Shown: positions 37,861 through 49,280, counted from the first letter of the stretch. The stretch: 64,000 nt of DNA from Uloborus plumipes (GCA_038373865.1 JAXGGA010000465.1:62001-126000); one strand, 5' to 3'. Numbers and translations: made by a program. The notes: generated from the sequence alone by a model not told the origin.

Positions 37861-40340
37861 TCGCTGCATTATATGCATAAGCGAAAACAATTAAAATTGT
37901 AATCAAAACGAAAAATAAGAATAAAAACAGAAAAAAGTTCTATTAAAACATGCAAACAGGACCGTCATTTCTAATTTTTTCCAGGGGGGAGGGGCAAATG
38001 ATGTATACACAATGTAAATTTACCGAAAATTGGCAAAAACGACTCCTACTTACATGTAAATAGATTGATTTCCCAAATTCAGGGGGGGGGAATTGACCCC
38101 CCCCCCCTGAACCCCGAAATGACGGGCCTGCATGCGAACGAGTAGACAAAATGTTCAAAAAAAAAAACAACTGCATAATTTTTAAATATAGATCTTATTA
38201 AAGATATTAAGCTTTGCATGCTTATAATGAGCTTTATTTTAATTTTTTCTATGGGCTAACTTCGTAGCAATCAGTTTGAGAAAAGTTTTCACTTAAAATA
38301 TATTTGTGTTATGCATGTTGCTAAGTTTACACTAAAAAATCAAACGCGCAAAGACACTAATATGAAAAAATAAAAAATAAGAAGAGAGAGAGAGACATCA
38401 CTTTATCCTACAAGGACTTCAATATCAACTGAAGATCAATTCAGTTGTAAACAACTGTCTGAGTAGCAGAGGTAATGAACATGATGGGCGCTCGACACGT
38501 AATCAATAACTCGAGTTTTAGACTTCTTTACTCTTTCAGGGCAGAACATCTGTATCTTTTTTATTTGAATGAATGACGAAACTTGCAGACATTCTCAAGT
38601 ATTTTCTGCTCACTCTATGCTAAAGAGATTTAGCTTACAGTGTTACTTAAGGAAGACGTTTTTCTTGTGACCTAAGGAAAGAAAAGTACTTTTGGCCGTT
38701 TCAAGAAAGTCTTTTAACGTCTCGTTGTCTAGAGACAGTGTTAGAATTGTAGCAGTGCTTTAATTATTCATGTATAGTAAAAATATGTGTCTGCAAATTA
38801 CTTCTTTTAAATGACTACAATTTGTAAACATAGCGCATATATTTACTTTAACGTCTAGGAAATGTTAAGTGGTTTCTTAGTTCTTAAATTTAAGCTAACC
38901 AAAATAAGAAAAGTGCAGTAGGAAAAATTTCAAAATGTGCGTTAAGATGTTTGTCTCAACTACTTGTATGCAAGTTTTAACTGGGTTGAGTTAACGCGCA
39001 AATTAATCCCATAATAGTTAACTATTATGTACATATTCGTAATTAGTAAAGTATTTCTTAATGACAGCCTATAAATTTTAAATATATTATTGTTATCGTT
39101 TCTTTGTTTCGTCAAAAACTTTGGTTTAAACTATTTCTCTAAGTGTAAAAAAATGTGCATTTTTATGCTATTTTTCATATTGAAGGTGTATTAGAAAAAT
39201 GATGAGGCATTGTTTTTTTTTTCAGTAAACGTTTTTATTTGTTTTAAACAGCAAAATTGTTCCTTTCAAAGAAGTTCCCATCGGCATCTGTACACCGGCA
39301 GGATATTTGTTTCATTCTTGGTACCACCGCTATAAGGCTTCAGTTCTTAGGGCCTTCAATACGTTAGTCATTTTTGTTGAACATTATCAGGAGTCTCAAA
39401 ATGTTGTCTTTAAAAGAAACATTAAAAACTCATTTTACATCAAAAATAATTTAAGAAAAGTTCTAATTTTTGCCTCACAACGGTGTGTTATAAAACCTAA
39501 ACCTAACATGTAATCTTAATTTAATAATCATGAAAATTGCACAACAATTGCGATCTTGATTTTTTTTTTTGTCATATATGCATCTTACACCCTGCTTGGA
39601 AATTGGATAGTAATAAATACCACCCGGCCTTGTTCTCTCGTATAGTTTAACCTCCCCCCCCCCCCCCACAAAAAAGTCAATACTTACACCAAACTGTAAA
39701 TCAATCCACAAGTACAATGACTATGCTGAATGATGTTCCTGCATCAGTTTTAACTGCCTGGTATTAATTTTAACCATGCAGCATATTAGCCCGTACATTT
39801 GAGAAAATGAGCTCAAATTTTAACAAAAAATCAAGCATCAAAATCAATCAAATTTGAGCATCGCATAGTTGACTTCAGTAAACTTCTATTTCTTTAGGAT
39901 GACAACTCTTGAAATTATTAGCCAAACAACTGTTCATTTTTTTCTTTAAAAAATTTCGAAACAAAAAAAAGCACGAATATTTTAATTCAATTCACAAATA
40001 TTATACATATCCATCCTTTACCCAAAATAAACGTTGCTGAAATGAAATAAAAGCGCAAAATGGAAATGGAACTAGGTTCACTAGGTTCAAAAATGGAACT
40101 AGGTTCACTTGCAGGTTGCATCGCGTTATTGTCCTCTGAAGCACGTGATAGACTCTTTGGATTTTCTTGCTACAGATCTACTGCACATTGCAGCTTAGCA
40201 TTGTTAAACTACGAATGTTCGTACAAGTAACACTTCTGCTTGTTACATAAATGACATTTTAATAAGAAAAAAAAAATTCTCCATAAATTCACATAAGAAT
40301 AACCTTTTTTTACAAAATAGATTATTATTTGGTAAAAAAC
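37861..40340. other. AT-rich DNA with G/C homopolymer patches
   Basis: The patch at about 37964-38130 (GGGGGG, CCCCCCCCCC, GAAATGACGGGCCTGC) resembles 45658-45705 (GACCCCCCATAAATGACACG) and may be two fragments of one repeat. A second C-run lies at 39654-39667. A short tandem GGAACTAGGTTCACT duplication occurs at about 40065-40110. No gene is seen. Confidence 0.35.
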
Positions 40341-40710
40341 GGTTATTTCCATCCATGGACTGCATGGAACTGCAGTCCATGGATCGAAATAACCGAGTTG
40401 GCGGTGTATTGCATGTTTTTGCCTTAGCCCCTGCTTAGGGGCGATTACTCACTGCTTTATCCCCGAGATCTGTCTTCAAATTTACGAGTTGTACAGTACC
40501 AAATGCAGTCGCTCGCTGGTATTCTAATTTCACATTAGCTACCAGTTTGTTGGCTCTTTTTGCTCTATAAGAGGATGTTTGCCTCCAACTCGGGTATTTT
40601 CCTGTTACATGCTGATGAATGCATAATAAGCACGAAACTGCAGTCCATCGATGGAAATAATCGAGTTGGCGGTGTATTGTTTGTTCCTGCCTTAACCCTT
40701 TTTCACGATT
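40341..40710 (+). mobile_element. Retrozyme-like repeat, locus A (tandem, head-to-head start)
   Basis: One full 268-bp unit runs from just after GTC at 40377 to GTC at 40645, followed by about 60 bp of the next unit. Both unit starts share AACTGCAGTCCAT and then CGAGTTGGCGGTGTATTG. At the left border 40341-40364 is an almost perfect inverted copy of 40371-40394, so the locus begins with a short antisense fragment joined head to head. The unit is non-coding and its border is a hammerhead cleavage site. That is the layout of retrozymes, small non-autonomous retroelements copied through circular RNA. Confidence 0.7.
40598..40657 (+). ncRNA. Type I hammerhead ribozyme, locus A
   Basis: The core is complete: CTGATGA (40612-40618), GAAA (40634-40637) and cleavage triplet GTC (40643-40645). 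Stem III is 2 bp (AC with GT) closed by TGCA. Stem II pairs TGC with GCA, with an A-C mismatch at its base. Stem I has CAT/ATG next to the core and TTTCC/GGAAA beyond an internal loop. Short stem III and a long looped stem I are typical of natural type I hammerheads in animal genomes. Confidence 0.7.
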
Positions 40711-41369
40711 GTGATTCTATAAAGATCCCATTATTTGATTGTGAATTTTAAGAAAGGATCCTTCATGGAACATAGCAAGGACCTTTTGGGGCATTCCTTG
40801 CTCTTTTGCATAGGCACGCTCTTTTGAAAATATTATCGAACCTGAAGCCTTTTCGTTTTATAGTCAGGACTACATCAACATATGTGACATTTCTCAAGAA
40901 CTGTTTACCACAGATTTTATCTACTTTACTACTTGCGTAGTATATAGTGTAATGCAATTGAAAAAGTATATAAATAAATTTATATATTTATCGATTTATA
41001 TTTCATAAAGCTTGGTAATAATTTAATACAACATGTTATAACCTACATTTAAAAATATCCAATCGTGAAAAATACAAGATAGTTATGTTATGTTTATACT
41101 AAAAATGGAAAACAAAAGTTTACAACCCATAATTACACAAACATATACTTTAGAAAAAAGGTTTGTACATTTATCTAAGCGAAATTCAAACACTTTTTTG
41201 AAGAAGGTTTACCTTTAATGTTGCTATGGAAATTTAATGCAGAAAAAAAATATGGATTTTAATAAGGGTAAAACATTTTAATCCTTCTTGATTACAGATA
41301 GAAGGATAAAAACTATAGAATAAACTGCCCAGGTAAAAAAAAATACAGCAATTATAGGAACCTATACCA
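40711..41369. other. Featureless AT-rich DNA
   Basis: Nothing recognised between the retrozyme locus and the piggyBac-type MITE. Confidence 0.5.
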
Positions 41370-41373
41370 TTAA

Positions 41374-41810
41374 CCCGTGAGCACTCGCACGGGGCCTCTC
41401 AGGCCCGGCCATTATTTAAATTCGCATCGCCAAAAATCACCCCTTCAGCGGAAATGAACGAGGTTCACAGTAGCTGCGTTCAGGGTCACCTTCTTACTGA
41501 CCACATGTTTTTCAGGAATGTACAGACCCTCTTTCCCCCTAAAAATACCGGTTGGGGCCTCAGAGGCCCGGCGCAAGTGCTCGCGTTTTTCATTCTGCAT
41601 TGAGAACGCGAAGAAAGAGGTTGCAAAATGCTTCGCAATTTGAGTTATAAAGATGAAATGAAGAGGTTGCAGACTTTGTGATTAAAATTTAGTGTTCAAA
41701 ACACAATTTTTTTCTGCTTTACAAACTCAATTTCCTGAAAAAACCGCTCCGGGCCTGCAAGGCCCGGCGCGAGTGCTCGTGTGACGCAAAGTAGCGCGAG
41801 TGATCGCGGG
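41374..41810. mobile_element. piggyBac-type MITE with internal GGGCCT/AGGCCC hairpins
   Basis: TTAA stands at both borders (41370-41373 and 41811-41814), the target duplication of piggyBac elements. The ends read CCCGTGAGCACTCGC (left) and CCCGCGATCACTCGC (right, opposite strand), 13 of 15 matching and starting with the CCC expected for this superfamily. Three internal copies of a GGGCCTNNNNAGGCCCGG palindrome lie at about 41393, 41555 and 41752, two followed by a GCGC(A/G)AGTGCTCG block that resembles the terminus. At 437 bp with no frame, it is non-autonomous. Confidence 0.75.
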
Positions 41811-41814
41811 TTAA

Positions 41815-43672
41815 CGAAAACCATTCATAAAGGACCCCCATCTTGCAACTATATTGACAATTTCTGGTTATGGTGGTAGTAAAGAAAATGTAATCAGTAA
41901 CAGAAGCAGGTATTTTTAAATTCAAAAATCAAAATGCACCTATAATATTTTTTGCACCTCGAAAACTATAGAAAATTCCAAAATGTCTTTCACTTGAAAT
42001 TTTATGAAAAGGATTTCAATTAAAATAGGTATAAAAGAAAAAACTGATCCATGCCAATACCTATCTGTAGTGCGTGCGACAAAAAGTGATAAAAATGATA
42101 TGCACGTAAGTGATATTTCTCGCATTTAAACGGCCTGTGGGTGTAGCACTGAATCATTTACGTGGATGTAGTTACGATAATACCTTGGTAGCTCAGTACT
42201 TTTCCATTCTCGCTTACTGTTGCATGCCAACAAAAATCCATTAATGCTGCCTTAATAGCCCAGTAAAGATTCATTAGCTTTCGGGTGGCATCATTAACCC
42301 ATCAATAAATACTACCTGATAGCAAAAGTTACAGATAAAATTAAGGTTACACAGAGACATAAGGTAATTTAGAGATATTTGAGGTAGATTAAGACTGTTG
42401 CAAATATTTATTAATAGAAGACAAAACATGTTTAGGCATAATGAAAAGTCGAAGTAAAAGAGAGGGGATATTAACGGCTGAACTATGCTTTGTTAGTATA
42501 ATTTTAATGTATCGACGTTTTTATCTTTTATATGCATTGTATCGAGTTACATCCAACTAAGAGTGTGTTTTTACAGAAACAGTCTCAGACGAAACTTTAC
42601 CAGTTCGTGTTTTCTGCCGTACAAAGAGAGAAAAAAAAAATCTGGACTTTTAGGGCTTTAGTTTTTTTTTTCGTTAGATTTTGCCTGTATAAATTTGTGA
42701 AAAATATGAGATATAGTGATTGTTTGTGACATTCTAATTATAATTTAACACAACAGAAAATGATGTTAATATGACTTAAAAGGATATAAACTCTAAAACC
42801 TCAAATGCAAAGTTTTATTGGAAGTGTGCAATATGATCAAGTAAAAACATGTTTGAAAAAAAAAAGAAAAATACCTTATTTCACTCCATAATCAATAAGT
42901 GTGAAAAATATAACTATGATTCAAACACACATGTTGCAATTTACAAGCACTAACGTAACGACATGCATAAAATATTACTTGAAATTTGAATTCAATTTTC
43001 GACATCTACTCAAAAGACAAACGTATAACAAGTATTTGAATTTTGTACTGATTTCAACCATTCGTACTGTAACATTTCTACTCTGCTATTATTGTGGTAC
43101 TGTTTACATTTCAAATTATTTATTAGCTGTTATCACGTTGATAAATAGTGAAATTACTGGCAATAAATATGAAAAAGAATATCAATATCGTTGTGCTTGA
43201 AAAGTTAAAGCAAATTAAACAACGTTAAAAACTAAAGTGACTATAAAAATTGCAGACACGTGTTTTGGCGTTACAAGGAATGCCGTTTTCAAAGCAAAAC
43301 GTTGAACTTATAGATGAAAAGTCATCCAACAAAAAGGTCTGCAAGTTAGTTTTTTACGTTGTTTTATTCGATTTTATGCTAATAATGTGACTGATAATAA
43401 CAAAAGTACAATCATAAGTAAGGGTGAAAAAAAAAAATAAGTTAGAGCAAATAAAACGCAATGCAACTGGAAAGAAAGCAAAGCAACAAATATCGTCGAC
43501 TGAAGTGAAAAAGATTAAAAACGTATAAAAACTGAGTGACTCAGATGAAATATGAATAATGGAAACATATCGGACATGTAGAATGAAAGAAGCACTTCTA
43601 TGATCATAATGTATGTGATAAGTTTGGATAAGAGAGTATAACAGAGCTGAAGGCAAAAATCATCTTTTTGAA
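41815..43672. other. AT-rich DNA; possible dispersed-repeat fragment near 43.26 kb
   Basis: The segment 43257-43305 resembles 26820-26890 (ACACGTGTTT, GTTACAAGGA, CGTTTTCA). No gene is recognised in the rest. The 99-aa frame at 42901-43200 shows no motif. Confidence 0.35.
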
Positions 43673-44020
43673 GCTAAGAGTGCTGAAAACAAATTTGTAG
43701 CTAAATTAAAATTAGCGCACCAGCGAGAGACCGCAGCAAAAGTATGGTTCAACGAGTACATTGAAGGCAAATCTTGGGTATTAAGCAGTAAGCTGCAGTA
43801 TCAAAGCCAGAGATAAGGCAGAATTTACGTAAGCTACCAGTTTGTTTGGCACTCTTAGCTTCTTTAAAATGATTTCCGCCTCCAGCTCAGTTACTGTCCA
43901 ATCCTGACTGATGACTCTTAATGCGGACGAAACTGCAGTCTTTGGATACTATGACAAGGGATAAAGGTGAATTGCTTCTAGTTTTGTGTCTGTCCTGACT
44001 TTGGAACGGTGACTTACTGC
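43673..44020. mobile_element. Retrozyme-like repeat, locus B (two halves head to head)
   Basis: Positions 43673-43835 read as the middle of the unit on the minus strand (TGCGGTCTCTCGCTGGTGCG, AGCTACAAATTTGTTTTC). Positions from about 43836 to 44020 read as the second half plus the next unit start on the plus strand (AGCTACCAGTTTGTTTGGCA, then the hammerhead). The two pieces point away from a junction near 43835. It is the same family as loci A and C. Confidence 0.65.
43890..43955 (+). ncRNA. Type I hammerhead ribozyme, locus B
   Basis: The core elements CTGATGA (43908-43914), GAAA (43929-43932) and GTC (43938-43940) are all intact. Stem III is again AC/GT with a TGCA loop. Stem II is CTCTTAATGCGGAC, with only two or three pairs. 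Stem I next to the core is weak (TG-A pairs, then ATCC with GGAT further out). The core could be active, but the arms are partly decayed. Confidence 0.6.
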
Positions 44021-44585
44021 TTAATGATGCATTGTTTGTGATCGAACCTTGTTTTTATTTTTTTTTATACGTACAAAAATTGGTAAGCTTTTATTTCTTT
44101 CTTTTTGCATTTCCTTGAGAACTTTTTTAAAAGGCTGAAATAAGAGTGACGCAAAAAAAAAAGGTGAAACTGCGCACGAAATAAAATTTTCAAAAATAAA
44201 CGCATCCAATAATAAGAGATAAAGCTCCATAGTTCTCTCATAATTTATGGCTGGGAAAGAAGGAGGCATTCCGACCTCTCACTATTTCTTTCGCCTTTCA
44301 TCCATTCCATCAATCAAAGATTGGAGATTGGCTATCAGGAAGAATGCTCAGAAAACAAACAAAAAATGTTAAAAGAAAAGAACTTTGAAAGTAATAAATA
44401 TGCAAGTAGTATTTCACACACTGGCGCAGAATTTTCAAAATTCACAACCACGTTAATGTGCAGTAATTTAAAAAAAAAATGTAAGTAAGATTGAAAAAAA
44501 AATCTACAAATCAGCCTTTTCTCGCATTTGCAAAACCGCCCTTTTGAGAAAAAATACTGTCGTATAAATTACCGAGTTACTACCC
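44021..44585. other. Featureless AT-rich DNA between retrozyme loci B and C
   Basis: Poly-T and poly-A runs only. The 82-aa minus frame at 44021-44269 shows no motif. Confidence 0.5.
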
Positions 44586-44639
44586 CTATAATCCAGGGCT
44601 AAGGCAGAACTGCATGCAATACACCGCCTGCTCGGTTAT

Positions 44640-44700
44640 GCCACCCAATGACCTCGGTTTCGATCTCGTGAGGGCTCATCAGTTTGGATTAGACACTAAA
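44640..44700 (-). ncRNA. Type I hammerhead ribozyme, locus C minus copy
   Basis: On the minus strand: CTGATGA (44682-44676), GAAA (44661-44658) and GTC (44652-44650). Stem III is AC/GT closed by CGAG. Stem I pairs TCCAAA with TTGGGT outside an A-A mismatch. Stem II has only a few pairs. The conserved core is complete. Confidence 0.6.
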
Positions 44701-45077
44701 CGAGCTGAGGACAGAAAATATTTAATATAAGTTAAGAGTACTTAGCAAACTGGTAGCTAAAATAAAATTAGCACACTAGCGAGAGATTGAAGCAATGGTG
44801 CGGTTCAAGTCAAAACTTAAAGGCAAAGCTAGAAGCAGAATCAGTAAAGACAGTCTTTGGATTACATAACCGAGAAGGCGGTGTATTGTATTTAGTTCTG
44901 ATTTAGTTCTGACTTAGGAGGGATAGCTTACTGCTCCATACCCTATTCTTACTTTCAATTTACGAGTTGAGCTATACCATTACTGCGGTCTCTCGCAGGT
45001 ATGCTATTTTTTTCTTTATGTACAAGTTTGTTTAACCCTATTAGTTTTTGTAAGATGCTTTAGCTCAGTTACTGCAT

Positions 45078-45130
45078 AATCCAGACTAATGTGTCTTAAT
45101 AAGGAATAAACTGCAATCTCGGGATGGCGT
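45078..45130 (+). ncRNA. Decayed hammerhead, locus C plus copy
   Basis: The positions of the core are clear, but CTGATGA reads CTAATGT (45086-45092) and GAAA reads TAAA (45107-45110). The cleavage triplet is ATC (45116-45118). Stem I still pairs well (AATCC.GA with TC.GGATG). Core changes at invariant positions should abolish cleavage. Confidence 0.6.
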
Positions 45131-45170
45131 AACTAAGCTGGTGGTGTATAGCATTTTTGCATATTTATGG

Positions 45171-46633
45171 CTTTCAAAAACTTTTTATAGATTTCAACCA
45201 CACCGGGTATGATGAAAAATACTATTCCAATTTAAAATTTTGTTTTAAATGTATGCTCCCTAAGCAAAACACAAATTATTTAAAGTAATGGTTTATGTAA
45301 TCAAAGGAAAAATTATTTTCATTTTAGAATGTACCTAAAATCTCTAGCGGAGTATTGAGCAATCATAGATTCGAGTTAAATATATCAGGCTGCTTTTGTA
45401 GTGCTGCAGGGATAACATTATTGCGGAAATATGAAGAAAAAAAAATCACATTTTAAAATCAACTCTTTTCGTCACTTTCTCTGTATTTGGGAAAGAAAAA
45501 ATCAAATTATTTACATAAATTCAGTTTTTCTTTTGCTTGAGAACAGATTTCTGCACATAACCATTGTAAAGTGTGTTATGTAGCCGTGTAACCAGAATAC
45601 GAAATATCTTTGGGAAAAAAATGTTAGGCATTATTGGGTTAATAAAATTAATAATAATGCCCCACCCCCACTCTTGACCCCCCATAAATGACACGCCTGT
45701 ATCTATTCTCAGAAGTCAAAAGGTATGAATTGATTTTTTTTTGAACATATGATTCATTTTTTTTAATGTTAAAAATCGCTATTTTTACGTTTTATAAATA
45801 TTACTATCACTATTTACTTTTTTTTTACCAAGCAATATATTTAATATTTTATTATATTTAATTATTTCTGAGTAAACTTTCTACTTTATAACAATTTTTT
45901 TAATGATTTTGTTGCGTACCGCGATTTAACTTTTATAGTGATTCGATTTATTAGAGTCTCCTTAGTATAATATTACGTTAATTACTTTAGCTTAAAAGTA
46001 GTATTTTGTAAGCTGAATAAGGATTTATCCTGAAATTAATGCAAAACTTTGACTTTAAGAACACGGAATGATCATCCGACAGCATGGACATTTGAAGATA
46101 CTCAAAGTGAAATGTAGCCTTAGGAGAAGCTGTTACTGAGAAGAAAAGCAGATTAGTTGTTTTTAACTACCGAGGTTTAACTACAGAGATAAAAATTAAA
46201 TTTACATTATGAAAAGAACATTATGCAAGCTGTAAATTAAATAGATAAAAACTTACATCAAATAATTAATTCTACTTTTATACAGATTTTTTTTCTTAAT
46301 TTAGTAGAAATTATAAAAGAAATTAAGTTTAAATGGTCTGGATACAAAAGAATAATTTCAAGAAAATATGAAAGTAATTATTTCATATAAGGGAACTCTT
46401 GCGGGAAATTAATGGTGTGTAAATTAACTGTCACTCACTTACTAGTTAAGAATGTAAATGCTGATTATTTTTTCCTGTGTTTTGACTTAACGACTTTTAA
46501 TTTTACTAGTTACTATTTTTTACGACTAAGACTCCTTTCACTCCTTCTTTTTTGGTTCCTTTTCTTTGAAAAATAAACTATTTTTCATAACAAATCAAAA
46601 AAATATTTCCTAAGGACATCAAATTTGTATTAT
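45171..46633. other. AT-rich DNA without recognised features
   Basis: A short C/G-rich patch at 45658-45705 resembles 37964-38130. Nothing else is supportable. Confidence 0.45.
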
Positions 46634-46780
46634 ACGTTAGGGTATGTCATAAAAATAAAAGTTCTTTTTTTCGATTTGATACACGCACTTTCCTATGTAT
46701 TCACTAATTTTGAGTTGATTAGTACAAAAAAAAGTTTCTGGAAAGCAATTTTAGCTACCGGAAAACGTGAATGAAATGCT
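46634..46780 (-). repeat. Dispersed repeat, inverted partner of 55800-55960
   Basis: Read on the minus strand it shows GGTAGCTAAAATTGCTTTCC, then AATTAGTGAATACATAGGAA, AGTGCGTGTATCAAATCGAA and GACATACCCTA. The plus strand at 55815-55950 has the same series with few changes. The two copies point toward each other across the 46.6-56.0 kb block that holds both copies of the unnamed gene family. Confidence 0.65.
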
Positions 46781-47001
46781 AAATGATGTTTATACTAACC
46801 AAATTGCTTGTGGAATTTAATTTAGTACTTACAGACATTTAGCCAATTAAATCATTTATTTAATAAAATAAAAATAAAGATAAATGTAAAATAAAACATA
46901 CTTTATCAACTGCTAGCAGTGTTATACCAGTAGATTACAATAATTTGAATATATGGACAAGTTTACAAACATCGTATCTGCATTTTATTTAGTGTCCAAA
47001 T

Positions 47002-48621
47002 ACAATACAGCGCACAACCAGTTTTTTTTTTCCATCAAGTTTCCAAGACTTTTAGGAAGTCTTTCTTTGTTTTCAACCATTCCATTTCTCTATAGCACAA
47101 CTGCGTTCATATAAAGCTATCTCTCTTGACCCAACCACACACTGATTCAGCAGCCCCCGTCACTAATCTCACTGCTCTCCTCACAACTTTGTGTATGTAA
47201 TGAATATGGAGGAATTTCCAGTGGGGTGATATTCAGTTCTTTAAGTTGTACCAAAGACAAATTTTCTGTGAAAATTGGTTCAGTGAGGATCTCTGCGTCT
47301 CAGGGGATCAGTTCCCTGTGGTCACAATACTGCGCACAACCACTAGTTTTTTTTTCCATCAAGTTTCGAAGACTTTTAGGAAGTCTTTGTTTGTTTCCAA
47401 CCATTCCATTTCTCTATTGCGCAACTGCGTTAGTTTTAAGCCATCTCTCTTGACCCAACCACACACTGATTCAGCAGCCCCTGTCACTAATCTCGCCGCT
47501 CTCCTCACAACTTTGTGTATGTAATGAATATGGAGGAATTTCCAGTGGGGTGATATTCAGTTCTTTAAGTTGTACCAAAGACAAATTTTCTGTGAAAATT
47601 GGTTCAGTGAGGATCTCTGCGTCTCAGGGGATCAGTTCCCTGTGGTCACAATACTGCGCACAACCACTAGTTTTTTTTTCCATCAAGTTTCGAAGACTTT
47701 TAGGAAGTCTTTGTTTGTTTCCAACCATTCCATTTCTCTATTGCGCAACTGCGTTAGTTTTAAGCCATCTCTCTTGACCCAACCACACACTGATTCAGCA
47801 GCCCCTGTCACTAATCTCGCCGCTCTCCTCACAACTTTGTGTATGTAATGAATATGGAGGAATTTCCAGTGGGGTGATATTCAGTTCTTTAAGTTGTACC
47901 AAAGACAAATTTTCTGTGAAAATTGGTTCAGTGAGGATCTCTGCGTCTCAGGGGATCAGTTCCCTGTGGTCACAATACTGCGCACAACCACTAGTTTTTT
48001 TTTCCATCAAGTTTCGAAGACTTTTAGGAAGTCTTTGTTTGTTTCCAACCATTCCATTTCTCTATTGCGCAACTGCGTTAGTTTTAAGCCATCTCTCTTG
48101 ACCCAACCACACACTGATTCAGCAGCCCCTGTCACTAATCTCGCCGCTCTCCTCACAACTTTGTGTATGTAATGAATATGGAGGAATTTCCAGTGGGGTG
48201 ATATTCAGTTCTTTAAGTTGTACCAAAGTCAAATTTTCTGTGAAAATCGGTTCAGTGAGGATCTCTGCGTCCTAGGGGATCAGCTCCCTGGGGTCACAAT
48301 ACTACTCACAACCACTGATTTTTTTTTCCATCAAGTTTCGAAGACTTTTAGGTAGTCTTTGTTTGTTTTCAACCATTCCATTTCTCTATTGCGCAACTGC
48401 GTTAGTTTTAAGCCATCTCTCTTGACCCAACCACACACTGATTCAGCAGCCCCTGTCACTAATTTCACCGCTCTCCTCGTAACTTTGTGTATGTAATGAA
48501 TATGGAGGAATTTCCAGTGGGATGATATTCAGTTCTTTAAGTTGTACCAAAGACAAATTTTCTGTGAAAATTGGTTCAGTGAGGATCTCTGCGTCCTAGT
48601 GGATCAGTTCCTTGAGGTCAC
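47002..48621 (-). repeat. Five 324-bp tandem units made from a decayed coding block
   Basis: Unit starts are 47002, 47326, 47650, 47974 and 48298. The middle three units are nearly identical, while the outer two differ at many positions, the usual result of unequal crossing over. On the minus strand each unit encodes EPIFTENLSLVQLKELNITP and then IPPYSLHTQ. After a frame change it continues VVRRAARLVTGAAESVCGWV and NREMEWLETNKDF before a stop. This is the C-terminal block of the unnamed family seen in 48625-50558. The plus-strand frames of 75 and 92 aa repeated in these units are antisense by-products. Confidence 0.85.
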
Positions 48622-49280
48622 AATCATTGAAATTCACTGACTGCGGAACTGTAAAAGATCATAATAAAGTACATCCAAAGTCATTTTCAACCCTTATTGA
48701 TATTATTTTGTCAACTGAAAGGCTCTTTTACTTGTCCTTAGACCCGAGAAGCGCAATGGGTGTATTTTCTGGAGCTATCGAGGAGTTTTTAGGCAAAATG
48801 CATCATGCCTCCTTTCCAGCCTAACATATCATTGGTGGTATCACTTCCAATTATTTGAAGGCTAATATCTATACCTCTGTCCTTTAACCAGTCATTTAAT
48901 CTTATTGCACATTGCTCAGCCGTTTTTGCCATTGTTGTTTTCTCTTCTGGTGTACAGTGAGTGAGGTAGCGACCTCTGGGCTCTTCTGTCACTCTCATAT
49001 GACTTTCTTTAATGATGCTCTTCTGAAAGCTACCAGTGTTCTCATCGTGCCTTATAATTAAAGTGTTATCCTTCCTGCATCGACAAAAATACGAGTAATG
49101 TTACTTTTTGCGATATTGGGACACTCTTCTGCTCTTGAGTGCTTCATAACACGCTCTTTGGCACGAAACACCTTTTTGGTATCGCATATGAGATGTTTTC
49201 TATCTTCATCGATATGGCTTGCCTTCACAAAATCACCCAAAAGACCATTGATGATAGCTGTGGCGGTTAAACCCAAACCT
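48622..49280 (-). pseudogene. Decayed middle region of an unnamed invertebrate repeat-gene family
   Basis: Minus-strand blocks in order are: NGLLGDFVKASHIDEDRKHL and FRAKERVMKHSRAEE (49276-49058), RVTEEPRGRYLTHCTPEEK with AIRLNDWLKDRGIDISLQII and DTTNDMLGWKGGMMHF (48998-48789), then SVDKIISIRVENDFGCTLL and NFNDCDLKELI (about 48730-48625). A frameshift separates the first two blocks, and stops follow GGMMHFA. Compared with homologues that I remember from invertebrates, the part between the GGMM block and the VDKII block is missing. The function of the family is unknown to me, but its repeat character suggests mobile-element origin. Confidence 0.6.

Larger units (their letters stand above)
44586..45170. 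mobile_element. Retrozyme-like repeat, locus C (two units head to head)
   Basis: The minus-strand part (about 44848 down to 44586) runs from mid-unit through a hammerhead and about 60 bp into the next unit. The plus-strand part begins at about 44848 (AAAGACAGTCTTTGG) and contains one full 263-bp unit from 44855 (end of GTC) to 45118 (end of ATC), plus about 50 bp more. Blocks CTCTCGC(T/A)(A/G)GT and TACCAGTTTG or its variants occur in the expected order on both strands. The two parts meet head to head. Confidence 0.7.

Noticed and set aside
40440..40560. Possible tRNA-derived SINE in the GC-richer part of the retrozyme unit
   Set aside because: I could not find A-box and B-box promoter motifs at the right spacing. 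The repeat is defined by hammerhead borders instead.
47226..48172. Repeated plus-strand frames of 75 and 92 aa that look like a tandem gene family
   Set aside because: They are antisense to the decayed coding block of the 324-bp satellite. The minus-strand translation shows the recognisable family blocks, and the plus frames show none.
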